Positions 62,976-64,000 of a stretch of DNA of 64,000 nt are shown piece after piece. This stretch comes from Pseudomonas sp. H9 (GTDB lineage Bacteria; Pseudomonadota; Gammaproteobacteria; Pseudomonadales; Pseudomonadaceae). Positions within the stretch are counted from its first letter, which is position 1. The number at the start of each line of letters is the position of its first letter. The notes below the pieces were generated by a model. That model searched no databases. It saw only the letters and a list, made by a program, of their open reading frames with translations, and was not told where the DNA came from. Location: the NCBI RefSeq assembly GCF_004353925.1, contig NZ_SMOK01000008.1, positions 62,001 through 126,000 of the forward strand, read 5' to 3'. Both the position numbers and the translations under genes were made by a program.

Positions 62976-64000
62976 TTACTCGTAACGCAGCGCGTAAGCC
63001 GGCTCCACCTGCGAAGCCCGATAGGCCGGGTACAGGGTCGCCAGGAAGCTCATCACCAAACCAGCGCTGCAGATCAGCGCCACATCGCCCCATTGCAGTT
63101 CCGATGGCAGGCTGCTGATGAAGTACACGTCAGAGGTAAAGATGTGTTGCCCGCTGACTCGCTCCAGCCAACCGACAATCTGACTGACATTGAGCGCAGC
63201 AATCACGCCGAGCACGCCACCAATCAAGGTACCGACAATACCGATCAAGGTGCCCTGCACCATGAAGGTACCCATGATCTGCGCAGGCGTCGCACCAATG
63301 GTGCGCAGGATGGCGATGTCCGCTCCCTTGTCATTGACCACCATGATCAGCGTGGCAATGATGTTGAACGCTGCCACGGCGATGATCATCAGCAGCAACA
63401 GGCCGATCATGGTCTTTTCCATTTTCATGGCACTGAACAGGCTGCCCTGGGTGTGCGACCAGTCGTCTGCGCGGTACTGTCCGCCCAGGTCTGCCGCGAT
63501 GGCTTTGGACACCTGCGGCGCGCTGTACAGATCCTGGAGTTTCAGTCGCACGCCCTGCACCTGGCCGGGCTGCCAGCGCTGCATTTGCGCTGCGTCGGCC
63601 ATATGGATGTAGGCCATCGAGCCGTCCAGCTCGGCGCCCACCTTGAACACGCCCGCCACCGTCAAGCGCTGCATGCGTGGCGTGATACCGCCTGGTGCGC
63701 TGCTCACTTCCGGCACAATCAGGGTCAGCTTGTCACCGACGTTCAAGCGAAAACGCCGGGCGCTGATCTCGCCGATCACCACGCCGAACTCCCCAGGTTT
63801 TAACGCCTGCAGGCTGCCCTGGACAATGTGCTGGGCAACGATCGAAACCTTGCCCTCCTCCACCGGGTCGATACCACTGACCTGAATCGGCTGCATCGCC
63901 CCCTTGTAAGACAGCATGCCTTCCATTTCGGTAAGCGGCGCCACTGCCAGCACTTGCGGGTTTTTCAGGGCCGCATCCGCTGCCGGACGCCAATCATCCA
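62976..64000 (-). CDS. Lipoprotein-releasing system permease LolC/LolE, 5' end outside window
   Basis: The frame is open to the right edge, so the N terminus lies outside; 341 residues are visible. LolC/E work with LolD to release outer-membrane lipoproteins to LolA. Visible parts are a periplasmic domain (MQPIQVSGIDPVEEG), a membrane helix pair with IIATLIMVVNDKGADIAILRTIG, the PAQIMGTFMVQG cytoplasmic turn, LPSELQWGDV and the end YPAYRASQVEPAYALRYE. Both LolC-like (FMVQG, ALRYE) and LolE-like (SDVYF, LPSEL) traits appear, so I do not choose between them. In the usual lolCDE order the last gene would be lolE. Confidence 0.88.
   Translation of the reverse strand, partial: DDWRPAADAALKNPQVLAVAPLTEMEGMLSYKGAMQPIQVSGIDPVEEGKVSIVAQHIVQGSLQALKPGEFGVVIGEISARRFRLNVGDKLTLIVPEVSSAPGGITPRMQRLTVAGVFKVGAELDGSMAYIHMADAAQMQRWQPGQVQGVRLKLQDLYSAPQVSKAIAADLGGQYRADDWSHTQGSLFSAMKMEKTMIGLLLLMIIAVAAFNIIATLIMVVNDKGADIAILRTIGATPAQIMGTFMVQGTLIGIVGTLIGGVLGVIAALNVSQIVGWLERVSGQHIFTSDVYFISSLPSELQWGDVALICSAGLVMSFLATLYPAYRASQVEPAYALRYE

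Overview
The window is chromosomal DNA of a fluorescent pseudomonad, probably of the Pseudomonas putida/fluorescens side of the genus. The reasons are the high-GC codon use, the OprI lipoprotein, CysB, KdpFABCDE and CopRS orthologues, and the many copies of a REP palindrome with core GCGGGCTTGCCCCGCG. From memory of P. aeruginosa and P. putida maps, the gene order follows conserved blocks: cysH-cysB-DAHP synthase-oprI-L,D-transpeptidase-tesA-ybbAP-greB on the left, and dusA-tal-rssCB-mlaA-queF-cupredoxin-copRS on the right. I see no rRNA, tRNA, CRISPR array, prophage or intact insertion sequence.

Left part (1-27 kb). The window opens inside a three-gene operon: a retropepsin-like protease, a 7TM protein with an inactive transglutaminase domain, and an ATP-grasp ligase. 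Biosynthetic genes follow (pabB, thrH, cysH, cysB, DAHP synthase), with stress and signalling genes between them (universal stress protein, PilZ protein). Around oprI there are two overlapping unannotated mini-ORFs, a possible RpoS-dependent small RNA, and a roughly 300-base dispersed inverted-repeat element. Next come an L,D-transpeptidase, the tesA/ybbAP divergent pair, greB, an MltF-like lytic transglycosylase, tatD, a chemoreceptor, an Mpo1-like membrane protein, a thioesterase, a lipoprotein-CHAD pair and a patatin-like phospholipase.

Middle part (27-50 kb). A complete kdpFABCDE potassium operon on the minus strand includes the 29-residue KdpF. It is followed by a PAS-GGDEF-EAL protein, an unknown lipoprotein, a PACE efflux pump with a divergent LysR regulator, and a dCache chemoreceptor. 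A coherent amino-acid module comes next: a DauA-family FAD dehydrogenase, a RidA imine deaminase and a YkvI transporter in one operon, with a divergent XRE-cupin regulator and a direct-repeat operator. Then come a TSUP permease, an alpha/beta hydrolase, an Aer-like receptor and a LysR regulator.

Right part (50-64 kb). An FMN-dependent alpha-hydroxy-acid oxidase carries an unexpected export signal. It is followed by dusA, tal, a PhoD-like protein, the rssB/rssC partner-switch pair, mlaA, a degenerate HAD-like protein, a DUF4404 protein, queF, a Met/His-rich cupredoxin and copRS around a palindromic CopR-type box. The 3' part of a LolC/LolE permease gene ends the window. REP pairs lie at many gene ends. 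In two genes the REP supplies the stop codon, and in one it sits against the ribosome binding site.
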